Notes under the pieces: model-generated
Seen by the model: only the letters and a program-made list of their open reading frames with translations
Databases searched by the model: none
What the model was told of the DNA's origin: nothing
Origin: Hysterangium stoloniferum
Taxonomy: Eukaryota > Basidiomycota > Agaricomycetes > Hysterangiales > Hysterangiaceae
Direction: 5' to 3'
NCBI GenBank assembly: GCA_015178975.1
Contig: WHVD01000006.1
Location: 806,001-870,000, forward strand
Length of the DNA stretch: 64,000 bases
Part shown: in pieces, positions 45,940-59,543 of the stretch
Numbering within the stretch: the first letter of the stretch is position 1
Layout of the letters: every line of letters starts with the position of its first letter
Position numbers and translations under genes: made by a program

Positions 45940-46534
45940 TTGTGTCATGGCCTTGATATGAAACATAGCGCAAATATGATGAAGCTAGTAATTATTAAAC
46001 ATCAAAAAGCCGTTCACCAACGCGCCACTTCTTTTTGGAATCAAAGTGTTGAACCGGCCCGGATGGATTTCTCACGGCGGCGTCTCCCATAGTGTTTTCT
46101 CTATTTCCTTATGATTGTAAAAATTCTGGACACACTGCAGTACATCACGATATAACTGCAGGCTTCTGCTCGTATCGCCCTTGAAATGCACTCTCGCTGG
46201 TTTTTTTCTCAATCAAAACTTTAGAAAACTTAGGATACTGTTCAGTACATCCATTCAATCAAAAGACCACCTTTAAATGTCATCTAACAAACTTTAATGA
46301 CAAAATCCAACGCAACACAGGCAAAGAGCTGCTATCCTTGGTTCTCTACTTCTCTATGGGCATTCCAGTGAAACCACCAGAGAAACTCTCTCAGGGAAGC
46401 CTCCACTCTGCTCATCCACATGAGTTTGAATTTGTATAAGTTAAATCCGTCAATGATAACATCCATGCCAAGATACGTTCACGCCACAGCTCGAATCAAC
46501 AATCCCGGATATAATCGGTCTCTGGCGGAGCAGA
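45940..46534. other. Convergent spacer between ALG7 and isocitrate lyase
   Basis: 3' flanks of two genes facing each other. AT-rich; no gene or structured element was recognised. Confidence 0.5.
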
Positions 46535-48396
46535 CTACAGCTTGCTCTTTGTGGGTGCCGCAAACTGCGCCTCTGTGACGCCTTTGCCCATGGCAGCGGT
46601 CGACGAGACACCGCCTGTTACGGTCATTAGCAGCTGGTCAATGAGTTCTGCGCCAGACCACTATGGAAGAAAGAAGGTCAGTTAAACAACGAAGACATGC
46701 GACGTATGGCTATCGTACCTTCTGATGCGTCAAGACATCACATCCAATATCCCGTTCCTTCCTTTGCACGAGTTCCACATATGCTTTCATGCCTTCCTCC
46801 TTGAAGGCCTTCGCGAACAAGTCCGAGATGTACCCGTTCGAGTGCAGCCCACCGAGGGTAATAAACTGCCAGCAGAACCCGAGCTTCCCCAGGTCCCAGA
46901 CAAAGCGCTTCATATCCTCACCCTGCAGCCCGGCTGCATCCCAGTTGAAACTGGGGCTCAGGTTGTACGCCAGCCACTGTGTGGGGTCCGCGGCGTGGAC
47001 CCCGTCCGCGAACGCCTTCGCCTGCTTGAGCACGGGCTTCGCCGTCTCCATCCAGATGAGATCGGCGTGCGGGCCGAACGCGATTCCACGCGCGACGCAC
47101 ATGGGCGTTCCGCCGCGGATGCGGAAGTAGCCTTCCCGGGTGCGGGGGTGGGTTGAGCTCCAGAAGGGGAGCTTCGACGCGGGGAGGTTGAACGGCGAGG
47201 ATTGGACGATGCGATAGGCTTCGATGTAGGGAACATGGCCTGCCGCAGCAATGAAGCGCTGGACGGTCGCGGTGGGAGCGCCGTTCGATCTGAGGGCGGC
47301 AGCGAGGGCTTCCGAGAGCGTCTGCAAGCGGGCCTTGGCCAGCCACTCGTCTTCCACTGCCTGGAGTGCTGCACCGTTGGCACCTCTCATAGTAGCAGCC
47401 ATCATCTCCTCCGTCAATGGCTTTTGGGAAGCATCGGACGAGCCCAGTACAAATGGCTGGTCGCGGGGGTCGACATCAGACATGATGAGAGTTGCTGCGT
47501 CGGCATCGGTTCTTGCAATGACGAGGTTTTCCACGCCCATGATATCGTACTGCAAGCGGATTGCGACGAGTCTGTCGATGTGTTCTTGCGTCGGGACAAG
47601 GACCTTTCCAGCCATGTGTCCGCACTTTTTCGTGCCCGGAGCCTGGTCCTCGACGTGGATGCCGGCTGCGCCCGCCTCGACGAACATTTTGGTGAGCTTT
47701 AGCACCGCAGAGAGACCACCGTGACCAGTGTCGGCGTCGGCAACAATAGGTCGGAGGTAGTCGATGGGGGGTTCGGATGCCGCGGCGGGGTTGGATAGCC
47801 GGGCAGCACGCTGCTTGCGATCGTGGAAGAGCTGTGCAGCGAAGAGGTGGTGTACCTTGTTCGGGACAGTGTTTGATGGGTAATCTGCAAGGTCAGGACC
47901 GGGCTCATTGGTCGTTGAGGCGGTGCTACTTGATTGCCAGCTGTAAAACGGTGTCGGTAAGCAATTGGGCGCATATATGCGGGGCGCTGCTTCACTGACC
48001 CAGACACATATACGGTCTCGAGGTATTTAGCCATCTGTGTGACTTGCACGGGGTCGAGCCTATCTAACAGCTGAGTATGTACTACATTACGAGTGTGGCA
48101 AAAAGTGACTCACGCGCCATAGGTGTGGCTGGGTGTGCCGTTCCTGAAGTGCTGCTCAAGCGAACGCCACAACTTCTTGCCTTGTATATTAGAAGGGTAC
48201 TCTGTGTGGATCAACCCCCGCTTGGAGACGACGTCTGCGGCGGTATAAGGACGCTTTGTGCGTGCAAAGCGGGGAGACTGTCACGTACGATGACCGTCAG
48301 TGACGATCACTGGCGGTCGGGGCTCGAACTGACCTTCCACCACTGTTCAACCTCACGGACCTCCTTCTCAAAAGCCTGACGTTCAGCAGCGGACAT
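46535..48396 (-). CDS. Isocitrate lyase (glyoxylate cycle)
   Basis: Splits isocitrate into glyoxylate and succinate, allowing growth on acetate, ethanol or fatty acids. Five exons on the minus strand: 48334-48396, 48114-48277, 48000-48059, 46719-47940, 46535-46660; 544 residues, the fungal size. Signatures: [26 protein letters not shown]; the catalytic [18 protein letters not shown]; and [12 protein letters not shown]. The protein ends KSKL, a type 1 peroxisomal targeting signal, so it probably acts in peroxisomes. The large exon is GC-rich with strong codon bias, unlike its neighbours, suggesting high expression; long antisense open frames there are shadows of this bias. Confidence 0.97.
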
Positions 48397-48463
48397 GGTT
48401 GTAAAACTCAAAAGCGGGCGCAAGGAGAGATATGAGGAGGAGGTGAGTCAAATAAAGGCCAGG

Positions 48464-48472
48464 TTTTTATAT
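48464..48472 (-). promoter_or_regulatory. TATA-like box of isocitrate lyase
   Basis: On the minus strand atataaaaa lies about 70 nt upstream of the start codon and is followed by a C/T-rich leader, a common arrangement in highly expressed fungal genes. No carbon-source response element was identified. Confidence 0.45.
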
Positions 48473-49228
48473 CAATGGAGGAATGGAAATAAGTTTCACG
48501 TGATTTATAATTAGAGCGGAAGACCGCCGTAAACAACACGGTCGGTGAAGTCTCAGAACATATCATGTGCATGTAGATAATATGTGAAAATAAATACAGG
48601 AAAGACTTCAGATCCAAATCCTCCTTGAACTTACACTTTAGACTCTTGTGTTCTTAATCCCAAAGCGGAGCCCCGCCGACCCGTACTCCCTTTCCTTCCG
48701 TCCCGGTTTTCCATCATTGCCTCCCCGGCCTCCCGTTACCTTATAATCTTCGGGGTTGCTATCAATAAAAGTTTCTATTTTTTTCCCTGTTCCTCTTTTC
48801 AAAGACGCTGTGAGTTGAAGTCCATTTGAACCACCGAATCTTCTGTCAACGTTCCTTCCTCCCTCCCTTGACCGAATCTCCGACCTCCTTTCAGAAAAAC
48901 ACGCGCATCTTTCCCCCAGCATGAAGGATCATCACCTGTGTTATCACGTTATTCGAAGCCCTGAGCATAAAACTGCCGGATCTCAAAGTGTCTTTTGATT
49001 TCAGGAAAACAGACGCTACCTGTGTTAGTCCTGTGATCTATCTATCCCTAGGTCTGTGATTATAAGAATTTTTTTACTCTACGTATGCATATCTAGATAT
49101 TACTAAAGGTATGTCCTTTTAGGAGGTTGCGACGACTCTCCCCCACATACTATATATATATTTTAATGGCGCCCCCAGGCGCATGGAAACAAGAAACGAA
49201 TCCACCAAGTCCTCATCCGACTTCTTCT
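48473..49228. other. Spacer between isocitrate lyase and MFS transporter 1
   Basis: Holds the isocitrate lyase upstream region and the 3' flank of the transporter, with C/T-rich tracts around 48670-48900. No gene was recognised. Confidence 0.45.
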
Positions 49229-51264
49229 TCAGTGACCATACTCGTCCAAAATATCTTCACCTGGATTCTCAGGGAGCAAATAATGACCGCAAAGGACTGA
49301 AATAGCACCGATGATGCACATAATGATGTAGACCAGGTGTCCATTTAGCAGGTGATGCTCTTGTGAGGCTGCGAACAAGGACTATAGAATCGTAAGTATC
49401 TATTACAGCCTTTTTACTGCACTCGCAGTACGCACCGTCACGCCAGCAGGTCCTATAGCACCCATGGACGAAAAAATCGTCTGTGCCACCCCATTGGTTG
49501 TCCCTAACAGCTCCTTCGTAGGCGCTGCACACGAAATAAAGATGAACATCGCACTAAACGCCGTATAACTTGGGAGCAACAACAACAGCTGAAACACGAC
49601 AAGAACCCACACCCCAGGATAGGCCAGTCCCTTCGAACGCGCGAGGATATTGATTATGGGGAAGCACGCATAGGCAGGAATGATCATCGCCATGCAGAAT
49701 GTGTAGAGGCGCTTGGGGTCAAAGGCCCGATATAAAGGTGCGAAGCAGAAGGACTGGAGCACTCCGTGGATGAGGCCAGTAGACCCTAAGATTATGCCGA
49801 TCTGCAAAGGGTCGAGTCCAAGGCCCCCGGATGTGATGGGAGTCGCGAGAAAGACCGCAACGAGGGCGATATAGGAGTGGTCGAGGATTGCGAGGAGTGC
49901 ATGGTTAATGAGAACACTGATGAGACGGGGTGTGAGCAGGAGGGAGAGTCGGGTTTTGGCTGGATCAGCGTAGGTGGGTGTATCACTCGAGTCGTGTTCG
50001 GACGTGGAAACAATTGTGCCGTACGATGCTTGAGAGCTAGCAAGCAAATTTTTACGAGTCAGTTTGGTAAGGAGGTTGGGGGCAACATTGTGCGTCTGGA
50101 GGAGTAATTACACTTAGAAGATACTGGCTACTGGCTATGTCGTGTGCATACATACCTCTTTAATAAAAAATAAGGTTGAAAAAAAGGCGGTTAGGGAGAG
50201 TGCCCCGGCGGCTATACAAGGAAGGAGATATGGGTGCGATGCCCAAAATGCATTGTTGAAACCCGGGAAACGTTTTGCGGGACCGGCGAGCATGCCCCCG
50301 ACTAGAGGGCTGCATGTAATGTGAGTACAACAACACCTTGGAGGTAAAAGAGGAATCTAACCCAAGAGTCGAACCGCTTGCCCAACTAGTACGATATTTA
50401 AGTTAGTCAGGGATATGACATGTAGATCAATGGTGAACATACACAATCGGAGTGAATGAATAGGCTTGTGCGCGGTTGGTAGAATCAGTGACCTGTGTAA
50501 AAGAATCATTGGCCTTCCATTTTAACACATCCCACGCCCACTCACCTCTGCCAACATCGCCCTCACCACACCCGTATTGCCATTTAGTGCGCCTGAATAA
50601 TGGCAACATTAAACCTGGACTCATGTCTGACACTGCGTACATACCTTGTAATGCCCTACTGGCCATGACTGTAAAAAGACTCGTGGAAAACCCAAAACCA
50701 AGCAGAGCTATTGCAAGTCCCATTGATCCAAAGAGAACGACTGGTTTCCGGCCAATCCTATCCGATATCATTGCCCAAAAGAAGACGAAAATGGCTTCCG
50801 TCACGAAGAAACATGATTCCTATCAAGATATGAGAATGGCTCGGGTACGGCTATAGGATAGAATGTAGCATACGATGAGACCGGAGTAGTATCCGACGGC
50901 GGCTGGGTCGCCTTTTACGATATTTAGGCTTCGGACGAGCTGGCACGATTTGAGTATCTCGATCGAAACCCGGCAACTGCTTAATGAGGGGCAAGCACAC
51001 ACACACCTGGACGATAAACGGATAAATGAGTGTAGACGTCACCGACTCGGGTAACAGGACAAGCAGCAGCCCTGCGACCTGCAGCTTTGGGAGGGGTGTC
51101 CTCGCGGCGGATGTTCCCGCGAGTAGGGGGCTCGTCTCGCTATTTTCATGCAGGGTATTCTCCGACTCTGTCGCGGCCAGATGCTCCGGCTCATCACAGT
51201 CAGAACAGGCGCATTGCTCGAGACTAGGTCGGCGAAAGGGCTGGGACGTACGGCGGGTACTCAT
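49229..51264 (-). CDS. MFS transporter 1 (drug/metabolite, DHA1-like)
   Basis: Twelve-helix secondary transporter of the plasma or vacuolar membrane; substrate unknown. It starts at 51264 with a long cytosolic Ser/Glu/Cys-rich head (MSTRRTSQPFRRPSLEQ) before helix 1 (LQVAGLLLVLLPESVTS). Motif A is present as ISDRIGRKP after helix 2. Further pieces: RALQG; EVTDSTNRAQAYSF; a central loop near 50000; and helices in 49403-49950. The last exon, 49229-49376 (after an intron with donor GTGCGT), ends PENPGEDILDEYGH. About eight exons. It resembles the fungal family often annotated as tetracycline-resistance-like or zinc-induced-facilitator-like, but I cannot fix the subfamily. Confidence 0.8.
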
Positions 51265-51838
51265 AGGGGGTGGTTCAGGAATGTCCGTTTCGCAGCGCCT
51301 GTAGAAGCTTTATACACGGTGAAAAGCCATCTGGGTAAAGGCGTCGGTTTGGCGGACATGACATCCGCAATTCAGTATGTAAGCACGAATCAAAGTTCCC
51401 CTGGGCCCAATTACCCTGCCGAGCTCTGACCTCCGAAATAACAGTGCCTATTGCCCAGAAAATACGATGTCTTCTCATGCGGAAAATCTTTTTCTTAGAT
51501 ATTTTTGACTGGAAAAGGGGCTTATCATCTGCTCTAGTGGAAACCACCAACTAGTGCCATCTAGAAGCAGCGGGTACATCCGATATCCATCACTCTTTTC
51601 AGGCAGTTCCGTTCACTGCAGTACTGTAAACCCACGCCCCACGGCATATCGTTCACACTGCATGATACGGTAATACCATAGCACACATTCAAAGTATTCA
51701 TGTACGTGTTATTCATGTCCTAATGTTGTCTCGTCAAGTTCGTAGTGTATTGCATGACATGCATTTATTAATACCTCGTAAGAGCGGTACACGACAAAAC
51801 ATCAAAGCCCCCTAAGTTCAATACTACATCTATAAACA
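51265..51838. other. Spacer between MFS transporters 1 and 2
   Basis: Upstream region of transporter 1 and 3' flank of transporter 2. No gene was recognised. Confidence 0.45.
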
Positions 51839-54241
51839 CTAGGCAGTCTGTAACCTCTCCTCTTCATCTAGTGACGCCAGCCTTTTAGCAAACTTCGATC
51901 TTGCTCTTAAAGCTGATCCATATCGATATAGAATAAATGGTGTCACAGCGAATGCTGTGCCTATATTATCAGTTACATCAGCGTCTGAACATGCTATCGT
52001 ACAATAGCAAACACTCACTAAGTGCAGCAAGTATTGTCCCCGCAAGATGGATACCCAGACGGTTGTACATGGGTTGAGCTGAAAGACTGAACAACGCCCC
52101 GAGGGTGACACGAACCGCAGTCTGTCCGCTCATAGCACTCGAAGAATAAATAGAGTAGGAATCAGTAATCTGTAGATAGCTTCAGACGATTCAACTCAAT
52201 CGAGTTTTAAAAAACGCACATAATTGAAGCATGCCGTACTATATCAGACGTTAGTCATGACCCGGTGATATAACAAAAACACTAGGCTCAAGTACGCACT
52301 ATATACCAAACATCTGGAGGACCTCATTAATTAGATTACCAATCAAATAACGATTACGCTTACAGCCGCATACGTCACACATATACTTATGACAGGCGCG
52401 ATCCATGTGATGTTGGAAGAACTCGTCCATGCTGAATATTCTGAGCCAAAATATCATATCAATAGGAAAGACTTACCATACATCCAGCAGCCTTCATCGG
52501 CCACTTTTGTGTGAAAAGCAAATTACTTTGATGTGGTTACTCAACTCACCGATGGGGAGTGCTATGCCGGAGCACATAGCGATATAAAGCCTCGCCTCCG
52601 GTCCCTTCCGGGAGACATGGCGATGATATGCACGATCGCACCAGATATTGCCGACTGACGTGAGTATGTGAATTCAAGTAATCGAAAGCGTGCGATAAAA
52701 ACACTTGTTTGTGCTTACTCATTCCTAACAAGGGCCCAATTATCTGGCCCATAAACACTAGGCCACTTTCACCTGAATTGAAATTGTACAATTGTGTGAA
52801 TACCAGGGGAATGGATTCCAACATTAGATACACTAAAAGAGTGAGTTGAGCAGTGCGGTACTACCGCTCGCAGCTATAGTATGCTCACAAATGCCCCAAC
52901 TATTGATTCCAACGTAAATCTTGAAATACAGCGAGATGATCTCTGCCAAACTCACGCATAAGTAATCCAAATCTAGACAGAATATTAAATGGATTTTCTA
53001 ATGAAAATATAATTGGCAGACCGTCACTCACACAGGACGAAAAGAGCACCGGTTCAGTAAACAGCATCCGAAGTGGCCTTGTTAATGATATCGAGATTTT
53101 TTTTCCTATAGAAGACACGTCTTCTTCCATTCTAAAACAGTATCGCATATCTCCCGTTTGAGCACGTAAATGCTTCGCTTTCTTGGTCAAAATGACAGAT
53201 GCTATATGGCATATATCAGGCCGTGCCAGAATGTTGAAGGTCACTGTCGCTCACCTCTGGTTTCTTTGGTTACAGCGATGATAGCAAGTGCGACTAATCC
53301 CGAAGCTCCGAAAAGAATCCAATTGACGAATCTAAAGCCTAATGCTAGCTCCACATAGCCAAGGGAAACAGGGCCGAGACCAGTACCAGCAAATGCTACA
53401 AAGGAAAAAATAGCCTGGAAAAAAAAAGGAAAGAAATTGATGTGGTTATCCTGACTGTATGTTGCTTTGAAGATACCATTGGCAAGCCTCGCTCATGGGT
53501 TTCCCATATATCAGCCAATATACCTCCGACAATGGAAACTGAGGTCGAACCGCCAATTCCAGCAATAAATCGTGTTACAAATACAGTCGTAAAATTCTAA
53601 GGGGATCAATTAATAAAACCTAAGATGATGACTATCGTGATGAGAGGATACATACTTGGGCGAGAGCTTGTGGGAGAAACATGAGCCAAAATACCACAAC
53701 GGAAGCGATGTACACTGGTGACCGGCCAAATAGTTCTGAGAAAGGGGCCAAAAGGAGAGGTGCCAGGCCGAAAGAGACAGTGAAAGCAACGATGCCAAGG
53801 GTGGCCGTAGAGTCAGAGATGTTCAACGCTAATGAAGACATCGGTTCAGACGTTCTTCAACAAGCCTTCGAGGTCCTGTACAATCTCTTACCTTTCTGCA
53901 ATGAAGGCTGAGAAATCGCATAGGCAGCGACAGACCCTCCACTGGGAAATCAAAGAATAATTTAGTCTACAGTGGCCAAAGCGCAAAGACAGTGAAGTGC
54001 GTACACCATCGTCAAAAATGCACCGCCCAGTCCAGTAAGCACCCATTTGCGTGTCCTAGACCAGTTGACGGGGTTTTCGGGATCACTTAGAATACGGTCA
54101 GATAAGCTCAGGAAACGAGGCGATGGCATACTTCGGTCCATCCCAGGAAACATAGATTACGTTCCCCTCGCCCTTGGATGATAATTCAGAACTAGTCGCC
54201 GGAATGGGGATTTCGCCCTCGGGGTTGGCTGGAACATCCAT
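51839..54241 (-). CDS. MFS transporter 2 (DHA1 family, paralogue of 3)
   Basis: Fungal DHA1 drug:proton or polyamine antiporter type; substrate unknown. It starts MDVPANPEGE at 54241. After the first intron comes DPENPVNWSRTRKW, the hallmark just before helix 1 in this family. Next are FSELFGRSPVY, the family form of motif A, a RFxxGIG...GGILADIWE-type segment near 53500, and GESGLVFMGQIIGP near 52770. The tail FILYRYGSALRARS ends at TAG 51839. Many short exons; it reads as intact as far as I followed it. Head-to-tail with a paralogue at 55285-57724, so they arose by tandem duplication. Confidence 0.85.
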
Positions 54242-55284
54242 CGTGTCCTGGTGAGTTAATCTCGAAGAGATCGTGGCCTAGGGGTTGCCTGAGTAATCCA
54301 TCTCCTTAAATACATGCTCCCCCCTCTTTGCCAGTTTTCGCGGTTCCCGAGAGTGAGTTGCTGTCCGGCTTGAAACTTATCATAGCAAAAACACATGGTA
54401 GAATTGTGGCCCCTGCCTAATAGGATGGCTAATAGTACATAACCTAATGTGCATAGTTTGGATGGTCGAAAGAAGACGACAAATCATCGACAGGAATAGA
54501 AATACTTATTTCCCGATTAGGCTTCATGCCGTCATGAGCCTTAATGTAATCGAACTTGGCGTGTTTATTTTTCTCAACTCCCACGCGACATTCGGAATGG
54601 CAAGTGACATCCATTGCGGTTAAATCGTATGTGTCATGGCCATATCGGTTTTATTCGTCAAGAAATACCCCGGAGACAGATAGCCATGCAGAGTTCAACC
54701 TTCGTGAGTAACAACTTGTCGTTTTGAGAAAAAAGCCTATGTATGTGTAGGTCGGTACTAGGCTAGTGCTCATTGTCTATAGTCGCCGTATACGTCCCTG
54801 ACACATCATATTCAAATCACCAATCCTTCGATGTCTTGGCTATCATTTCTTTGAACCCATGGGCCATAAAAAGGACTTCAAGCTACGTTGAAACTTACAT
54901 AAAAGAGATTGAATCTTGTTCATACATGAACCCGTGATAGTCTAGGAAAAGACATTAAATTGCTACATAGGTGTCAATCACGTAAGTCCAGGGCAGGCAT
55001 TATACGCCTTCTCACCGGATAGACTTTTAAGACCGGCCGACAGGATCATTGCATCGGCATGCGATGGTTACTACATGTTTATATGTTCTTCAATTGCCAC
55101 ACTATTGAACCATGTGCCTTGTCTTGGACATGATGCCTACATACATTCTGCACACAAATCCAAATGTAACTATGCGCAAGTGACATTACACCTTAGCATG
55201 CACATGTGCTCAGTGACCAAAATAACTATAGAGGCACCAAGGTCCAGCCGCCGGCCCATGTTACCGGGTGAAAACCTCCGGAAT
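54242..55284. other. Spacer between MFS transporters 2 and 3
   Basis: About 1 kb with no recognised gene; it holds the promoter of transporter 2. Scattered short open frames lack any family resemblance. Confidence 0.45.
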
Positions 55285-57724
55285 TCACATCTGTGCTTCG
55301 CCCAACGTGCTATGGATTGTCATGCTTCTGCTCTGAATAATTCCCAGTTTTTTTGCAAATGGAGACCGTGCCCGGATCACCGATCCATATCGATATAGGA
55401 TGAAAGGTGTTATTGCGAACACCGTACCTACCTCTCGTTCTTAGCCCGCTAACAATAGAGAAAAATGGTTACTCACTCAGTATGGCGAGAGTTGTACCCG
55501 CTAAATGGATGCTCATTTTTGAGTACATGGGTCGCGCCACAAGGCCGAACATCGCCCCACATATAAAACGGACAGCGGACAGGCCACTTAACGCACTTGA
55601 TGCGTATATCGTGTAAGAATCGGTGAGCTACCGCACACCGTCGTTAGTTGATCTGCCTGATACCGATATGCAAGTGAATATACATAATTAAAGCATGCAA
55701 CGCTGCACTCATTTAAACAACCGATGAATATGTGTCCAGAACCAAACCGCAACACGTACTATATCCCAAACAGCTGTATCATTTCATTAGCCATTATGAG
55801 ATGGATGGCATGGTATGTAATTCGAACTTACAGCAGTATAAATCACGCAAATTCCTATTGCAGGCACGAGCCAGAAAGTGGCTTTTGAACCCGTCCAAGC
55901 TGTAATAAATGTAAATTAGAAGAAGACCGTCGTCCACACCAGAATATACAGCACTCGCCATAAATCCAGCATCCTTTAGCAAACATAAAACCAATTTGCT
56001 CAGAAAGGCAAAGCGACTACTGGGTTGAATTCGGGTAAACTCACCAACCGGTAGTATCACTCCTGCAACCATTGCAATGTACAGTCTAGCTTCTGGACCT
56101 TTTCTGGAGACGTTTCTGTGGTAGGCTCGATCGCACCAGATATTGATGACTAGGGTGAAAAAGAAAAAATCCCCGGTTAATTTCGCACCACTGATGAGAA
56201 GGTTCAATTGATAGCTACTTAAGCCGAAGACTGGGCCTATGACTTGGCCCATGAATATAAGACCACTCTCTCCTGTGTTGAAGTCATACAACTCGGTGAA
56301 CAGAAGAGGCACGGACTCCAACATTAGATACACTAAAAATATTACTTTGGAACATATAAAGCCTCGTCTGGAAGAACTTACGGATGCCCCAGCTAACATG
56401 CACATCAAATAAAGAAAACAAATTACAAGATTGTTAAAACCCACGCAAAAGTCATCCAAAACTGCTCTCTTTTTAAGGTGGCAATTTCTGATATAGCTTG
56501 GTGCTCACCATAAGTGATATCAGAACGGGTTCCCTAACTAGCATTCGAATGGGTCTGCACAACGATGTCGCAATCATGTGACCAACAGATGTGTTGGAAC
56601 TAGAGTCTTTCTCCGTTATAGGACGATAATGTATGTTTCCTGTTTGTTCTCTCAGACGTTTCACTTTTCTAAGCAGAAGTACTGAAGCTATAAAACTCAT
56701 TAGTTACTCTTGTCCGTCGGTATATGACTGGTTCTCACCTCTTGTTTCTTTCGACACAATAATAATGGTAAAGGCAAGTAGTCCAGATGCTCCGAATAGG
56801 ATCCAGTTAACGTATCTAAAGCCCAATGATAGTTCCACGTATCCGAAACAACTAGGCCCGAGACCACTACCCCCGAATGCCGCGAGAGAAAAAATCGCCT
56901 ACTAGAATGGCTAAATTTGTGCTTAGGAGAAAGGAGGTGTCCTTTCCATACCATTGGTAAACCCCTCTCGTTCATTTCCCATATGTCTGCGAGAATTCCA
57001 CCGACAATCGCAATCGATGTTGAAGCTCCAATGCCAGATACAAACCGGCTGACAAGCACAGTTGTCAAATTCTGGAGATAAAATCTTTTTGAGAGTGCTG
57101 GCAGTGAGCAAGAAAGATGGATACCTGAGCGAGGGCCTGGGGAATGAACATGATCCAGAATATTATGGCAGAGGCAACATATACTGGTAAACGTCCAAAT
57201 AACTCAGACAGCGGTGCCAAGGCTAGAGGGGCAATTCCGAATGAGAGCGTGAAAATGACGACTCCAAAAGCGGCCTCAAAATTAGAAATGTTCAGTGCTA
57301 TTCCAAGGCAGTTAGATTGCAACTCGGGGATACGATAGTGCTAGTTTCTGACCAGTCTGGAGTGATGGCTGGGAAATAACATATGCCGTGAGAGAGGCCC
57401 CCCTATGAACAAAGTCAACTTAATGCCAAACTTTCTTTGGGTTCTTGGATGTCGTACACTAGGGTCAAAAACGCACTCCCCAGGATGGTGAGACTCCACT
57501 TCCGCATCTTCGACAAGTTGACAGGTTTTTCAGGATCACTGAAGCCAACCGGTACCAATAATATAAATATGGCGGAAGTTGGAGATAATGTAGGCTTACT
57601 TCGGGCCATCCCAGTCGACATAGATGTAGGTTCCCGGGTCCCCCTTGGCGCCTACACATGATGAACTGGAGAGAGGGCGAATATGGGATTTGGTGGCTAC
57701 ATCTGAGCCTGAAGAGATGTCCAT
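55285..57724 (-). CDS. MFS transporter 3 (DHA1 family, paralogue of 2)
   Basis: Starts MDISSGSDVATKS at 57724. An intron follows VDWDGPN, then DPEKPVNLSKMRKWSLT before helix 1. Family motifs: APLSELFGRLPVYVASAI; RFVSGIGAST...GGILADIWEMNERGLPM; GESGLIFMGQVIGPVFGL; and the tail FAITPFILYRYGSVIRARS, ending at TGA 55285. Motif order and intron placement follow transporter 2, but the proteins differ at many positions, so the duplication is not recent. Substrate unknown; members of this family export drugs, polyamines or secondary metabolites. Confidence 0.85.
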
Positions 57725-59255
57725 GTTGCGGTATGCTGCTCGCTACAACACATGTAGGTTGAAGAATGTATTTATAGGCAGGACTTGTTAGAGATACGAA
57801 CACATCGTATCCTCGCCGTTACAAGCAGTACTCCATACTTTGCGCGATCGGAAGTCTCACACATGCGATAGGTACGTACAAACGTAAATCCTCAATATAT
57901 GCACATATATAGTGTATAGTCAAGCATAGGGAGCACTGAGGCCAAATGGGGAGTAGTGACGTATAAGACTTCATTTGTTATGCCGGCCGCAATAAACGTT
58001 CCCGTCCGGAAGGTGAACAATATAGTCGTGAGAGCATGTTGCCGTCGATTCGCCAGGAATAATGTGTCAATGCCGTATGTTCCCAGCTACCAGCCAAATT
58101 AATGGCGGAGTGTAGTCTTTATTGATTTCTACGCATATTGCCAGAGTACCCACTTATGGATAGGCCAGGGTACTGGCAGTAGTTGATAGATATTGACTAC
58201 TGTTCTGTGCGTAGACCACTGCCACAGTTGAGCCAAACATTATCAAACAGTAAAGTGTCTGGAAAGCATCCGATAGTGTTGTTCATTTAGCCTTTCGAAG
58301 AATCCATGCCTCTCGAAATGGGATGCTTCCGTAGAGGAGGGACAACGACTCGACACGCCGCAAAGAATTCAGAACATCAGCATCCCACACTATACTGTGG
58401 CATTTCTGCGTGTGCGGCCTCATGGGAAAATCTACTCAACATATCCTTTCCTTCATATCCTTCATATTAGGCCTGCATACCGTGGGCCTTTCACTTGGGA
58501 GACACAAAGGGCTCGAAATTATTGAACGGCGAAATGAAATTCGATTCTCACGTAAGCTTGAAGCTTCTGGCCCGTTGTTTTTCGGGGCTTTTACTTCTAG
58601 TGTATTAAAACTTGTAAAATTTCACCATGCAAGTAGCTTACTAGAGAGTATTTTGCAAAGTAATATATGTTAGCAAATTGGCTTGGTTCCTTATATAAAT
58701 AATATTCATTATGTAGTTGCAATTACTCAATAGTAGACTACTAGCCTAGTGCATTAATTATGCAACGACCCCCTGTGTGCGATCACGATTTAGTGCCAAC
58801 CAACGATAAAATGAAAATAGATGACACACTTTAATCCATTTTTGCTACTTTAAGAGATGTCTAGCCATCTCTGTTTGACATGCCATGCGAAACGCCACTC
58901 AAAGGAGTCATAATCACTGACAAGCGTGGATCGATGGTAAAGTATTTGCTCTTGCTTTCTGTCAAGTGCTGTGGTTTGGTTCCCGAAATTGCATACACTT
59001 GCTGGTGCGCCGGCTGGTTGGGTCCCCCAGTTGGGTTGCCTGAATCCGAAAATAGTTGGTATTGGCCCAGCTTTTTGGAAACTACGTTGGCGTTGGGCCA
59101 GTTGTTTGATATTGATGTTATGGATCAAGGCTAACACGTGCTCAAGACACCATTTACTTTCGGGGTTACAGGTCCATAATCGTCTTATTACAATGTCTTG
59201 CGGACACTCTGTATTGTTCCGATTCCATATAATTACTAGGTAAACAATATGTTAA

Positions 59256-59289
59256 CCTCAGTCGATTTGACACTTCGTGTCGACTGAGG
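59256..59289. other. Inverted repeat, 10-bp perfect stem
   Basis: cctcagtcga and tcgactgagg enclose a 14-nt loop. It stands alone in the long spacer. It could be a hairpin or the footprint of an excised element; no function is supported. Confidence 0.6.
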
Positions 59290-59543
59290 TATGTTACGAC
59301 TCATTTGTTTGTTGGTGTAATTTACTTATTCGTAACAGACATTCTATTCGTTATAGTTAATATCCCAATTTATTCGAGGTTGATGTTCCCCAGTATGGGT
59401 ATTATGCGTTGAAGGGTGGAGGTCGTTGAACTATTTGTCTTTATGTTTTGATTAGTGCAAAGGCTGGACAAACCAAATAGCGGGGCCCATCAGCTAACTG
59501 AATCGGATTCATCGAGTCCTAATTTGAACCTCACATCAATAAA

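Noticed and set aside
47202-47724. Long plus-strand open frames opposite isocitrate lyase
   Set aside because: Shadows of GC-rich codon use; the minus-strand gene has family motifs and coherent introns across the whole stretch.
58410-59140. Small genes in the long spacer
   Set aside because: Overlapping frames on both strands, no family resemblance and no plausible intron structure; left as unannotated spacer.
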